Positions 15,852 to 24,387 of a DNA stretch of 45,166 bases are shown piece by piece (the stretch's first letter is position 1; every line of letters begins with the position of its first letter). The translations under genes were made by a program, and so were the position numbers. Source of the DNA: JAJFTV01 sp964532655 (lineage in GTDB: Bacteria > Chloroflexota > Anaerolineae > Anaerolineales > Anaerolineaceae); assembly GCA_964532655.1 (NCBI GenBank), contig CAZHMZ010000010.1, forward strand, positions 1-45,166, read 5' to 3'. The notes under the pieces are model-generated. The model made no database searches. It was not told the DNA's origin and worked only from the letters and a program-made list of their open reading frames with translations.

Positions 15852-18407
15852 TTGAAAGCGTTATTATCAGCGGTACTCCTGATCAGTCTCTTCCTTCCGC
15901 CGTCTCTAAACCGGCAGTCAGTTGATGCGCGCATGGAAATAGCCGCACCAGCGGACGTTTGGGTGGATGCGCAAACTGGCAGTGATCTGAATAACGGGAC
16001 GAGCCGGGATCATGCGCTTCGCACCATCCAGGCAGCAGCAAATCTGGCGGGGGCAGGTACCACCGTTCACATTTTACCGGGCGTATATCGCGAGTCTGTT
16101 GTACCGGTATCGGATGGAACATCATCTCTGCCGATTGTCTTTACAGCAGAAGCGGGACCCGGCACGGTTAAGATACGCGGATCAGAAAGCGCTTCAACGC
16201 TGACCTGGCAGCGCTTATCTTCCAACACCATTGGGCTTCCAGACACGGTTGACCCCACCAAAATCTATTACACGGATATCTCCTCCTGGAACCTCGAGGA
16301 AGGACCCCGTTTTTTGGTAACGGTGAACAGCGCGGGAGAGATTTCCGAGCGATTGATGCCGGCCCGCGAGCCGGATTGGCAAGTGGAAACCGAGTGGAAG
16401 ATGCACGAGTTCTGGTGGATGGCCGAGGGCGGTTCAGCGCCGGCGCAGTGCGACCCTGTCATAGATGCTGACCCGCACTGTGATCTACCGCAGCGCTCTT
16501 TCACCCAGATAACAGACGCAGTGGACGATAGCGTACCGGCCGGTATTGAGCCGGGGAACCTGACCACCCTGGGGAATCTGACTGGCGCAACATTGAGGGT
16601 CATGGATGCTCATCATGCTCACTATTTTTACCATGCCAACATAATCGATCACGACATTACCAAAGGGAAAATTACCATCGATCAAGAATGTGAAACGGAT
16701 GGTGAGCCGGGCCTGGGCTGGGGGAGTAAATACTATATTGAGAATCATCCTGCCCTGCTTGATAGACCAGGGGAGTGGTGGTATGACAAACTGACTGAAC
16801 GTTTGTATATTTTGCCGCCTGGCGATATAGAGTTGGCAGAACTGGCTTTGGAAATTTCACAGCGGGAATTTGGCTTTGATCTGACGAACCGCTCGAATAT
16901 TATTCTCGACGGTCTTACGATTGAGTTGGTTAACGCTGAGGCATACAGAATAAATAATACTGTCCCAACATTCCAATCACACAATAATATCATTCGAAAT
17001 GCTGTCTTACGTTACGCGAATTTCGGCATCATGCTTTATCAATATACAAATGATCAATCCTCTTCAGACACAGCTATTGTTGGGTTCTTATTGGAAAACA
17101 CCGAAATTGCATATATTGATACGTCGGCGTTTGACTCAAGTTTCTGGTGGCCTGACGCTCCATTGCCCGACAATTTCCACCATCCCGGGATAACGAACAT
17201 AACCATTAAAAATAATGAATTACACCATCTGGGCTTTAATTCCAGTTCCCGCAGCGCGGTAGGGGTGAAAGTATTTTTTCCGGATCATTTTCGACTGGAA
17301 AACAACCATATTCATGATGTTGCGCAAAACGGTGTGCAATTTCAACTTTCACTTGCTGATTCAACCAAAGAATACGGTTTCAGTTCGCAGCAGATTAGGT
17401 TGGGTGATATCTTAATCAAAGACAACTTGATTGAAAGGGTTTGCCGGCTCGCATCAGATTGTGCATCATTAAAATTTGGAGGGAGTCAACGCCCGTATAC
17501 GCACGTTTTTCGCGATGTACTGATCATAGGCAATATTTTTCGTGATTCTGTTGGGTGGAGCGATGTTTCGATAAAGCGCAGGTTAAATAAAATTGGTGAT
17601 GCAAACGGTTTGTATATCGATTATGCAAGCGGATTTCATGCTTATCGCAATATTGCATATAACAACACAGGAGCAGGATTTAAACTGGCGTGTTTATGGC
17701 GTGATGGTGACATCATTTTTTATAATAACATCGCTGCCAACAACTATTCACAGGGCTTTAAGTTTACTGGCGGGAGCATATATTGCGATAGCCATGACGG
17801 AAGTACCAATACCCAACTGGTTAACAACATCATCATAAACAATGAGGGCGCTGGCATTCAATTGGTCAGCGGATACGAGGATAATCATTTTGGCAATTTG
17901 GTTATCGACTATAACCTCTATGCTAACAACGGTTGGAATCTTGAGGCAAATTGGGGACATCCAGCCGATATAGCTCTTTTTCAGGGTTCGAAAACCACAC
18001 TTTATCTCAAAAATCTTTCAGAAATTCAAGCCTTTTCAAAATGGGAGGAGCATGGAGTAGTAGGGACCCCGGCCTTTATTGATTACGATTTGGGAGACTA
18101 TGATCGTTTCGACGGTTCATGGCCAGATTTTCATACTCGTTGCGATCGATACATTTTGGATGGCGGATCGCCTCAGATCCCTCATTCCTTGTATTTATTG
18201 CTGGCACGTTTCAATATTGTCGACACCAGATTTGGAGATGCATATGATATTGGCTGTTTCGAGACACCTACTGCGGATAAGTCAGTGTTCAGAGAAATAA
18301 TCCGAAAATTAGGCACCCCTAGACCTTTTTTCGAACAAGGGCTTAGTCATTGTCAAGAATTATGCACCACACCTTCGTGTCTCATTTTCTATCTGTATAG
18401 CCCATAG
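15852..18407 (+). CDS. secreted right-handed parallel beta-helix protein
   Basis: This 851-aa exported protein has a signal peptide (MKALLSAVLLISLFLPPSLN), then the DUF1565-like opening VWVDAQTGSDLNNGTS...HALRTIQAAANLA and VHILPGVYRES. A long run of beta-helix coils follows, rich in N/I ladders such as NIIIDG-, NNELHHLG- and NNIAANN-type turns, especially at residues 350-690. The start is TTG at 15852, 5 nt after AGGAG; no ATG gives a signal peptide. Such proteins are polysaccharide lyases, epimerases or carbohydrate-binding fibres. I cannot see a catalytic set that decides. Its place in the locus suggests it trims, epimerises or binds the exported polymer. The second half is more AT-rich than flanking genes, and the tail after FETPTADKS lacks the beta-helix pattern. 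Confidence 0.82.
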   Translation: MKALLSAVLLISLFLPPSLNRQSVDARMEIAAPADVWVDAQTGSDLNNGTSRDHALRTIQAAANLAGAGTTVHILPGVYRESVVPVSDGTSSLPIVFTAEAGPGTVKIRGSESASTLTWQRLSSNTIGLPDTVDPTKIYYTDISSWNLEEGPRFLVTVNSAGEISERLMPAREPDWQVETEWKMHEFWWMAEGGSAPAQCDPVIDADPHCDLPQRSFTQITDAVDDSVPAGIEPGNLTTLGNLTGATLRVMDAHHAHYFYHANIIDHDITKGKITIDQECETDGEPGLGWGSKYYIENHPALLDRPGEWWYDKLTERLYILPPGDIELAELALEISQREFGFDLTNRSNIILDGLTIELVNAEAYRINNTVPTFQSHNNIIRNAVLRYANFGIMLYQYTNDQSSSDTAIVGFLLENTEIAYIDTSAFDSSFWWPDAPLPDNFHHPGITNITIKNNELHHLGFNSSSRSAVGVKVFFPDHFRLENNHIHDVAQNGVQFQLSLADSTKEYGFSSQQIRLGDILIKDNLIERVCRLASDCASLKFGGSQRPYTHVFRDVLIIGNIFRDSVGWSDVSIKRRLNKIGDANGLYIDYASGFHAYRNIAYNNTGAGFKLACLWRDGDIIFYNNIAANNYSQGFKFTGGSIYCDSHDGSTNTQLVNNIIINNEGAGIQLVSGYEDNHFGNLVIDYNLYANNGWNLEANWGHPADIALFQGSKTTLYLKNLSEIQAFSKWEEHGVVGTPAFIDYDLGDYDRFDGSWPDFHTRCDRYILDGGSPQIPHSLYLLLARFNIVDTRFGDAYDIGCFETPTADKSVFREIIRKLGTPRPFFEQGLSHCQELCTTPSCLIFYLYSP

Positions 18408-18455
18408 GCTCATCGTGTAGGAAAGGAATATCGAAGAATTGAATTAAGAGTAGAT

Positions 18456-18632
18456 ATGAAACACTATTACGAGAATAATCTTAGAAAACATCATTACTTA
18501 TCGGCGTGTATTGAGGAATTTACTGGATATTGGGTTTTATGTTTTTACGAACCGAACTGCGTCAAAGAATTTTTTTCAATAGGTTGCATGAAGATCAGAA
18601 ATGAAGAGGTAAGCAATGAGTCAGAAACATGA
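18456..18632 (+). CDS. possible 58-aa small protein
   Basis: A small open frame begins MKHYYENNLRKHHYL and ends NESET, overlapping the next gene's start by 17 nt in another frame. It has three cysteines and a Tyr/His-rich N-terminus. The ribosome-binding site is weak (AAGAG 5 nt before ATG). It sits in the most AT-rich part of the locus, where chance frames of this size are expected, so it may not be real. Confidence 0.25.
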   Translation: MKHYYENNLRKHHYLSACIEEFTGYWVLCFYEPNCVKEFFSIGCMKIRNEEVSNESET

Positions 18633-19839
18633 AACCTGTTGCCGAAGACACTGTATGGTTGTCTATGCGTTGTATCCATTTATGGAAACCCGCGTACAAC
18701 GGGAAGCAGAGGCATTAATAAAACATGGATATGAGGTTGACGTCATTTGCCCACGGCAACGGGGGGAACCTCTTTTAGATCATCATAATGGAGTCACAAT
18801 TCATCGTACTGCCAAACGATGGCGTCGAAGGTCTGGGATAATTGGACAACTTTTTGAGTATTTGATCTTTTTTTTGCAGGTAACGATAAAAATTGCAGGT
18901 CTAAATCTGCGAAAGCGATATGATGTAGTTCAAGCACATAATGTGCCTGATTTCCTTGTTTTTACAGCACTGCTTCCCAAATTAACCGGGGCGCGGGTGA
19001 TTCTGGACCTGCATGATTTAATGCCCGAATTTTTCCTGTCTCGTACCAACATGGCTCCTGATAGCTTCATGATGCGCCTGGTTCGGTTACAGGAACGCAT
19101 AAGTTGCTTGTTTGCGGATCACGTAATTACCGTAACAGAACATTGGAGACAGACGCTTATCCGCCGTGGAGTCCCTCCTGAGAAATGCAGTGTCGTAATG
19201 AATTTGGCGGATCATGAGGTATTTAAACCTGTTTCCCGACAGAAAATTGCTGTTGAACCGGGAGGTCAAATTAATCTGCTTTATCATGGCTACATCCCTG
19301 AAAGATATGGCCTCGATATGGTTTTACAGGCGATGGACAGGCTTCGACCACAAATTCCCAATATCCACTTTACACTGGTGGGAGCGGGAGAATATCTTCC
19401 AACATTAAAAAGGATGTCAATTGAGCTGGGTTTACAGAGTCATATTGATTTTATTCCACCTGTGACAGTCGAACATCTTCCTCCCCTGATAGCAGCCGCT
19501 GATGTGGCGGTGGTACCGTACCGAAATGACTCTTTTACTGACTCATTGCTACCGACAAAGCTGATGGAATACGCGGCAATGGGTATACCGGCTATCGTCT
19601 CGCGAACAACTTCGATCTCATATTACTTTAATGACACATTTGTGCAATTTTTCACTCCGAATGATGTGGATGAACTGACAGCATGCATTCTTGAACTCCA
19701 CACCAACCGCCAACGTTTGCAGGAATTATCGAAAGGGATTTTGCAGTTTAACGAATGCCACAATTGGCCGAAAGACAGCCAAGAGTATGTCAATACAGTC
19801 GAAAAATTGGCAATGAAAGGCCGAAAAACTCATGACTGA
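18616..19839 (+). CDS. GT4-family glycosyltransferase
   Basis: This 407-aa GT-B glycosyltransferase has an N-terminal half with VYALYPFMETRVQREAEAL and VVQAHNVPDFLVFTALLPK plus LDLHDLMPEF, the acceptor-side motifs of GT4 enzymes. The C-terminal donor side has LLYHGYIPERYGLDMVL, TLVGAGEYLPTLK and VPYRNDSFTDSLLPTKLMEY with the E-x7-E type end (MEYAAMGIPAIVS). GAGG lies about 6 nt before the ATG. It is followed with an 8-nt overlap by the first FemAB-like gene, so it may prepare the acceptor sugar for that module. Its third-position composition is more AT-rich than genes upstream of 15800 or downstream of 19900, hinting at separate acquisition. Confidence 0.9.
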   Translation: MSQKHETCCRRHCMVVYALYPFMETRVQREAEALIKHGYEVDVICPRQRGEPLLDHHNGVTIHRTAKRWRRRSGIIGQLFEYLIFFLQVTIKIAGLNLRKRYDVVQAHNVPDFLVFTALLPKLTGARVILDLHDLMPEFFLSRTNMAPDSFMMRLVRLQERISCLFADHVITVTEHWRQTLIRRGVPPEKCSVVMNLADHEVFKPVSRQKIAVEPGGQINLLYHGYIPERYGLDMVLQAMDRLRPQIPNIHFTLVGAGEYLPTLKRMSIELGLQSHIDFIPPVTVEHLPPLIAAADVAVVPYRNDSFTDSLLPTKLMEYAAMGIPAIVSRTTSISYYFNDTFVQFFTPNDVDELTACILELHTNRQRLQELSKGILQFNECHNWPKDSQEYVNTVEKLAMKGRKTHD

Positions 19840-20866
19840 GACAATTCGTATTGCAACCCAGCTTGATGAAGGACGCTGGCGCGAGTTTGTTGAAAGACAC
19901 CCGCACGGCAATATCTTTCACACACCGGAGATGTGGCATGTCTTTGCTCGCACCAAAGGATACCAACCGTACATGTGGGCCGCTGTTGACCCTCACGACC
20001 AGCCGGCTGCGCTGATGATCCCTGTGCAGGTTACGCTGTTTCGCGGCCCCTTACGGTCTTTCAGCACACGCGCGCTTGTGTATGGCAGCCCACTGCCTGA
20101 AGACAGTCCTCGGGGCATCGAAGCGCTGCAATTATTACTGCGTGAGTACAACCGGAACACGAATGGCATCCTGTATACGGAGATGCGCAATCTAACCAAC
20201 CTTGATTCAATTCAGCCCGTTTTGCAGACGGCCGGATTTCATTACGAAGAGCAATTGAATTATCTCATCCACCTTGACCGTCCTGCTGAAGAGCTTCTTC
20301 AGAGCATCGGCAAACGTACACGCCATCGTATTCGGCGTGCCCAGAAACGCCAGGAAATCTTGATCACAGATATTAAAGATCGGAGCGAATTGGCTTTATT
20401 CTACAACCTGGTGAGACTGAGCTATGAGTCTGCCCGGGTTCCGCTCGCAGATCGCTCCTTGTTTGAAGCGGCGTTCGATGTGCTGCATCCAAAAGAAATG
20501 GTGAAATTTCTTCTGGCCTGGGTGGACGATCAATGCGTGGCGGCCTCGGCTGAGCTGCTTTACAAAGATGTGATCTTTGGCTGGTATAGCGGGGTGAAAC
20601 GTGAGTTTAGCGCCTACGCCCCCAATGAAATCCTGATGTGGCATCTACTGGAATGGGGCGCGAACCATGGTTATCGTGTGTATGACTTTGGTGGTGCGGG
20701 CCGGTCGGATCGGCCATACGGGGTGCGCGATTTCAAAGCGAAATTCGGCGGTGAGCTGGTCTCATACGGCCGGAATATTCACGTTCACAACCCGGCAAGC
20801 CTGGCCATCAGCAAGGCTGCCTATCAGATCTATCGGCGGATAAAGGTTCGCAAAGTGGTTACCTGA
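19832..20866 (+). CDS. FemAB-like GNAT acyl/aminoacyl transferase, copy 1
   Basis: This 344-aa protein belongs to the FemAB/Acetyltransf_6-like branch of the GNAT fold. Typical features are WREFVERHPHGNIFHTPEMW at the start (the W..f......fh...W block), the basic helix GKRTRHRIRRAQKR, ELLYKDVIFGWYSG, and the C-terminal WGANHGYRVYDFGGAGRS followed by GVRDFKAKFGGELVSYGR. Family members transfer amino acids from aminoacyl-tRNA to peptidoglycan or acyl groups to glycans. The FemAB coiled-coil arm is absent, as in the polysaccharide-locus relatives. It overlaps the upstream glycosyltransferase by 8 nt and has a close paralogue immediately downstream. Confidence 0.85.
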   Translation: MTETIRIATQLDEGRWREFVERHPHGNIFHTPEMWHVFARTKGYQPYMWAAVDPHDQPAALMIPVQVTLFRGPLRSFSTRALVYGSPLPEDSPRGIEALQLLLREYNRNTNGILYTEMRNLTNLDSIQPVLQTAGFHYEEQLNYLIHLDRPAEELLQSIGKRTRHRIRRAQKRQEILITDIKDRSELALFYNLVRLSYESARVPLADRSLFEAAFDVLHPKEMVKFLLAWVDDQCVAASAELLYKDVIFGWYSGVKREFSAYAPNEILMWHLLEWGANHGYRVYDFGGAGRSDRPYGVRDFKAKFGGELVSYGRNIHVHNPASLAISKAAYQIYRRIKVRKVVT

Positions 20867-20897
20867 CAATCTGTCTTTTGGTAAATGGGGAAAAAGT

Positions 20898-21998
20898 ATG
20901 GCTGAAACCTATTCTATTACAAACCGGCTTGATGAACGCTGCTGGCGCGAGTTTGTTGAAGAACACCCGCATGGCAGCATCTTCCACACCCCCGAGATGT
21001 ACGAGGTTTTCTCGCGCACCAAAGGCTTTAAACCCCTGCTTTGGGCCGCCATCGACCCTCGTGGACGACCGCTGGCGTTGCTCCTTCCTGTGCAGGTCAC
21101 ACTTTTCCCTGGTCCTTTGCGATTTTTAAGTACGCGTGCACTTGTTTACGGAAGCGTGCTGCATGAAAACAGCCCCAGCGGGACTGAAGCGGTGCGGCTT
21201 TTACTCGATAATTACAATCGGAAGACCCGGGGCATCCTTTTGACCGAGATGCGCAATCTGGTCAGCCTGGATCCAATCCAACCCATTTTGCAGACGGCTA
21301 GTTTTCAATATGAAGAGCAGTTGAATTATCTGATCCATCTTGACCGTCCCGTGGATGAGATTCTTCAAAGCATGCACAAGCGCACACGCCACCGTATCCG
21401 GCTTGCCTTGAAACGCCAGGAGGTTACGGTAACAGAAATAGAAGACCGGAGTGAATTGGCATTGTTTTACCACCTGGTGTGCATGAGCTACCAGGCTGCC
21501 CGGGTTCCGGTCGCGGACCGCTCGTTGTTTGAGGCAGCGTTTGATGTACTGCGACCGAAAGGAATGGTGAAGTTCCTGTTAGCCTGGGTGGGAGATCAAT
21601 GCGTGGCGGCATCCGCCGAACTGCTTTACAAGGATGTGATCTTTGGCTGGTACAGCGGGCTAAACCGGGATTTTGGTTCTGATTCAGCCAACTATATCCT
21701 GAGGTGGCATCTATGGGAGTGGGGCGCCACCCATGGTTACCGCATATTTGATTTTGGCGGCGCAGGTCGATCGTATCAACCTTACGGAGTGCGTGATTTT
21801 AAAGCCAAATTTGGCGGCGAGTTGGTCTCGTACGGCCGAAACATCCGCATCCACAGCCCGGTGTGTCTGGCAATTTGCAAGGTGGCCTACCAGGTATACC
21901 GGCGAATTGCCTTTAAAGGGCGGCATACCGCGGACGGCCACCCATCACAAGAGCATGACGTGCCTGACCCTCTGTCTGTCGAAAATGGGGAGCAGTGA
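20898..21998 (+). CDS. FemAB-like GNAT acyl/aminoacyl transferase, copy 2
   Basis: This 366-aa paralogue of the preceding gene is clearly a tandem duplicate: long stretches are identical, including PVADRSLFEAAFDVL (one change), QCVAASAELLYKDVIFGWYS and GVRDFKAKFGGELVSYGRNI. It differs in the surface helix (SMHKRTRHRIRLALKRQ) and has an extra polar tail of about 20 residues. The start ATG has GGGGAAAAAGT upstream, and the gap to copy 1 is 31 bp. Two retained copies suggest sequential additions, as FemA and FemB add successive residues, but this is inferred from family precedent. Confidence 0.85.
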   Translation: MAETYSITNRLDERCWREFVEEHPHGSIFHTPEMYEVFSRTKGFKPLLWAAIDPRGRPLALLLPVQVTLFPGPLRFLSTRALVYGSVLHENSPSGTEAVRLLLDNYNRKTRGILLTEMRNLVSLDPIQPILQTASFQYEEQLNYLIHLDRPVDEILQSMHKRTRHRIRLALKRQEVTVTEIEDRSELALFYHLVCMSYQAARVPVADRSLFEAAFDVLRPKGMVKFLLAWVGDQCVAASAELLYKDVIFGWYSGLNRDFGSDSANYILRWHLWEWGATHGYRIFDFGGAGRSYQPYGVRDFKAKFGGELVSYGRNIRIHSPVCLAICKVAYQVYRRIAFKGRHTADGHPSQEHDVPDPLSVENGEQ

Positions 21999-22002
21999 AG
22001 AT

Positions 22003-23091
22003 ATGCTGAGTAAAATTCTGACCGCCGCTCAAGAGGGAATTTGGAACGCATTTGCAGCCCGGGAGCCTCGTTTTGCCATTTTACAATCGTGGCAATGGGG
22101 GGCTTTTAAAGAAAAGTTGGGTTGGAAAGCATTCCGGATAGCGATCATGGATGGGGATCAAATCATCGCCGGAGCACAGATGTTGATCCGGTCATTGCCC
22201 GGGGGAATCGCCAGTGTCGCTTACATCCCACGCGGGCCTATCGGCAATTGGCTTGACCCTCAGGTTGGCTCGCTTCTCTTTACAGCTATTCATGAAATCG
22301 CGTCGCGGGCCCATGCGGTATTTTTGAAGATAGAACCACCGGTTCTGCACTCGCCCGGAATTGATCATCAGCTTGATGAGTTTGGCTTTTGCCGCAGTAC
22401 GGATACCAATCAGCCTCGGGCTTCGATTGTGCTCGATCTGCGGGATGATTTGGATACCATCCTGCTGAAAATGCGCAAAAAAACGCGCCAGTATATCCAC
22501 AACGCGCTGCGCGAGGGGATGGATGTGCGGCTTGGGGATTTTTGTGATATCCCCGCTTATATCCGCATGATGCAGGATACCGCAAAGCGGGAACGTTTTT
22601 CTGCCCGCAGTCAGCGCTTTTACAGCGAGGAATACAAAACGTTTTCAGAGGCAGACCAGTGTGCTCTGTTTTTGGCCTTTCACCAGGAGAAATTAATTGC
22701 CGTGCGCACCGCTTATTCTTTTGGCCGCTGCGCAGCAGAGTTTCATGGCGGGTCTGCCGAAAAATCAACCGATCTTCATCCGAACTATTTACTGGTATGG
22801 AAGGCTATCCAATGGGCAAAAGAGCGCGGATGCGAAAGCTATGACATGTGGGGTATACCGGATGAGATCGGTCAGATGGTGTGCGAGGGAAACCCTCTGC
22901 CGGTATCAGATCGCACAGATGGGCTGTGGGGGGTCTATCGGTTCAAAACAGGTTTCAGTAAAACGGTTGAGTATTACGCGGGAGCTTTTGATTATATTTA
23001 TCAGCCGCGTATTTATCATCTGATCAATCATGTGATCATCAACACAGGCAACATTGAAGCGCTCTCGTCTCGATTGGATCCGCGGAGATAG
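22003..23091 (+). CDS. FemAB/FemX-like aminoacyl transferase, divergent third copy
   Basis: This 362-aa protein is closer to classical FemX/lipid II:glycine glycyltransferases than its two neighbours. It opens FAILQSWQWGAFKEKLGWKA, has RSLPGGIASVAYIPRGP and the basic segment MRKKTRQYIHNALREG, then AEFHGGSAEKSTDLHPNYLLVWKAIQWAKERG and SYDMWGIPDE. It ends with GLWGVYRFKTGFSKTVEYYAG, the G-x-Y-x-FK-x-GF signature. I chose ATG 22003, 9 nt after GGGAGC; a much longer open frame upstream lies inside copy 2 in another frame and is not coding. It sits 4 bp after copy 2 and just before an ATP-grasp ligase. Confidence 0.88.
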   Translation: MLSKILTAAQEGIWNAFAAREPRFAILQSWQWGAFKEKLGWKAFRIAIMDGDQIIAGAQMLIRSLPGGIASVAYIPRGPIGNWLDPQVGSLLFTAIHEIASRAHAVFLKIEPPVLHSPGIDHQLDEFGFCRSTDTNQPRASIVLDLRDDLDTILLKMRKKTRQYIHNALREGMDVRLGDFCDIPAYIRMMQDTAKRERFSARSQRFYSEEYKTFSEADQCALFLAFHQEKLIAVRTAYSFGRCAAEFHGGSAEKSTDLHPNYLLVWKAIQWAKERGCESYDMWGIPDEIGQMVCEGNPLPVSDRTDGLWGVYRFKTGFSKTVEYYAGAFDYIYQPRIYHLINHVIINTGNIEALSSRLDPRR

Positions 23092-23101
23092 GAGGGATCG
23101 T

Positions 23102-24342
23102 ATGCAGCAAATTCCGGTTCTGCTCACACCTATTGACCGGCCAGCCGCTCTGGGCATTGCCCGATCACTGGGTCCGCGCGGTATCGCGGTACATGGAATA
23201 GACACGGACCCACTCGCTTACGGTGCAGCATCCAAATATATCAAACCGTATATACTGCCCGATTTAAAGGATATCGAAGCGCAAAAACTCGAGTACCTGC
23301 TTCAGTTGGGAAGAAAACTGGGACAGTCAGTTCTGTACCCACTCAGTGACGATGATGTGCTGCTTTGCTCTCGAGAACGCAGAACATTGGAAAAATATTA
23401 CCGGTTCGTCATGCCCGATCATTCTACGGTTCAAAGCCTGCTGACCAAAGATGGATTGACGCGGGCGGCTGAAACTCATGGTGTTCCGGTTCCCAAAATG
23501 TACACGGTAACCTCTCCGGCTGAGCTGGCGGATCTGGCGGATCACCTGCCGTATCCGGTGATCATCAAACCCGTTGTGAGCACCATGTGGCTGCGAGATG
23601 AGATTATTGAGATGTTGCGTGATGATCCGCTGAGCAGCCCGCCGAAGGTAGCATTATGCCAGAACGCCGAGCAGTTGATCCAAACCTACCTTCATCTCGC
23701 GCCATATGATGCGCGGATCATCATCCAGGAGGTCATCCCTGGCGAAGATAACCGGCTGGTATACCTTTGCTTTTATCTCGACCGGAACTCCCGCCCGTTG
23801 GCGTTATTCGCGGGGCGTAAAATGCGCATCTTGCCGACCGGTTTTGGATCCGCCAGTTATGTTCGCAGTATGCATCATGCAGAGATGGAAAAGATTGCTT
23901 TGCACCTGCTGCAGAATGTTAATTATCAGGGGCTGGGAGGGATGGAGTTTAAAGAAGATCCCCGTGATGGTAAATTAAAGCTGATCGAAGTCAATGTCAG
24001 GTTTGGAATGTGGGATTCGTTGGGCGTACGGTGCGGCGTTGATATCCCCTACATATCCTACTGTGATGCGCTTGAACAGNNNNNNNNNNNNNNNNNNNNN
24101 NNNNNNNNNNNNNNNNNNNNNNNNNNNNNNNNNNNNNNNNNNNNNNNNNNNNNNNNNNNNNNNNNNNNNNNNNNNNNNNAGGAGAGAAGGAATGGGCGGT
24201 GTATGCCCGCGGTGATTGGAAACCCGCGCTATATGAGGGATTGAAATTGATGCAGCGTCCCTACCACTCCATCCGTGACCGGGTTCCATTTTTCAAAAAA
24301 AGAAACACCGCAGTCTCTGAGAGTGCCATTCAACGTGATTGA
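23102..24342 (+). CDS. ATP-grasp carboxylate-amine ligase, interrupted by an assembly gap
   Basis: This cytoplasmic ligase activates a carboxylate as acyl-phosphate for attack by an amine. It opens with a pre-ATP-grasp Rossmann-like half (PVLLTPIDRPAALGIARSLG, then AVHGIDTDPLAYGAASKYIK) as in D-aspartate ligase and related proteins. The ATP-grasp core follows: YPVIIKPV, IIIQEVIPGEDN, GLGGMEFKED and LKLIEVNVRFG with the metal-binding E and N. The start ATG 23102 has GGAGG 7 nt upstream. Bases 24080-24179 are N. After the gap the frame GEKEWAVYARGDWKPALYEG ... AIQRD reads to a TGA at 24340-24342. It looks like the missing C-terminus and is out of phase only because 100 N is an arbitrary length. 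Context suggests it makes an amide or peptide used by the FemAB-like enzymes. Confidence 0.85.
24080..24179. other. scaffold gap (100 N)
   Basis: Exactly 100 unspecified bases interrupt the ATP-grasp gene. The round number indicates a placeholder of unknown length, so frame across it carries no information. Confidence 0.99.
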
Positions 24343-24387
24343 TATGGATGGATCAAGACGTGAATTCTGAAAGTGTAAGAGGGCAAG

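Noticed and set aside
21733..22002. 90-codon N-terminal extension of the third FemAB-like gene
   Set aside because: It overlaps copy 2 in another frame and the good ribosome-binding site is at ATG 22003.
23994..24244. Open frames bridging the first N gap
   Set aside because: Frame across a placeholder gap of unknown length has no meaning; the post-gap segment fits the ATP-grasp C-terminus in another phase.
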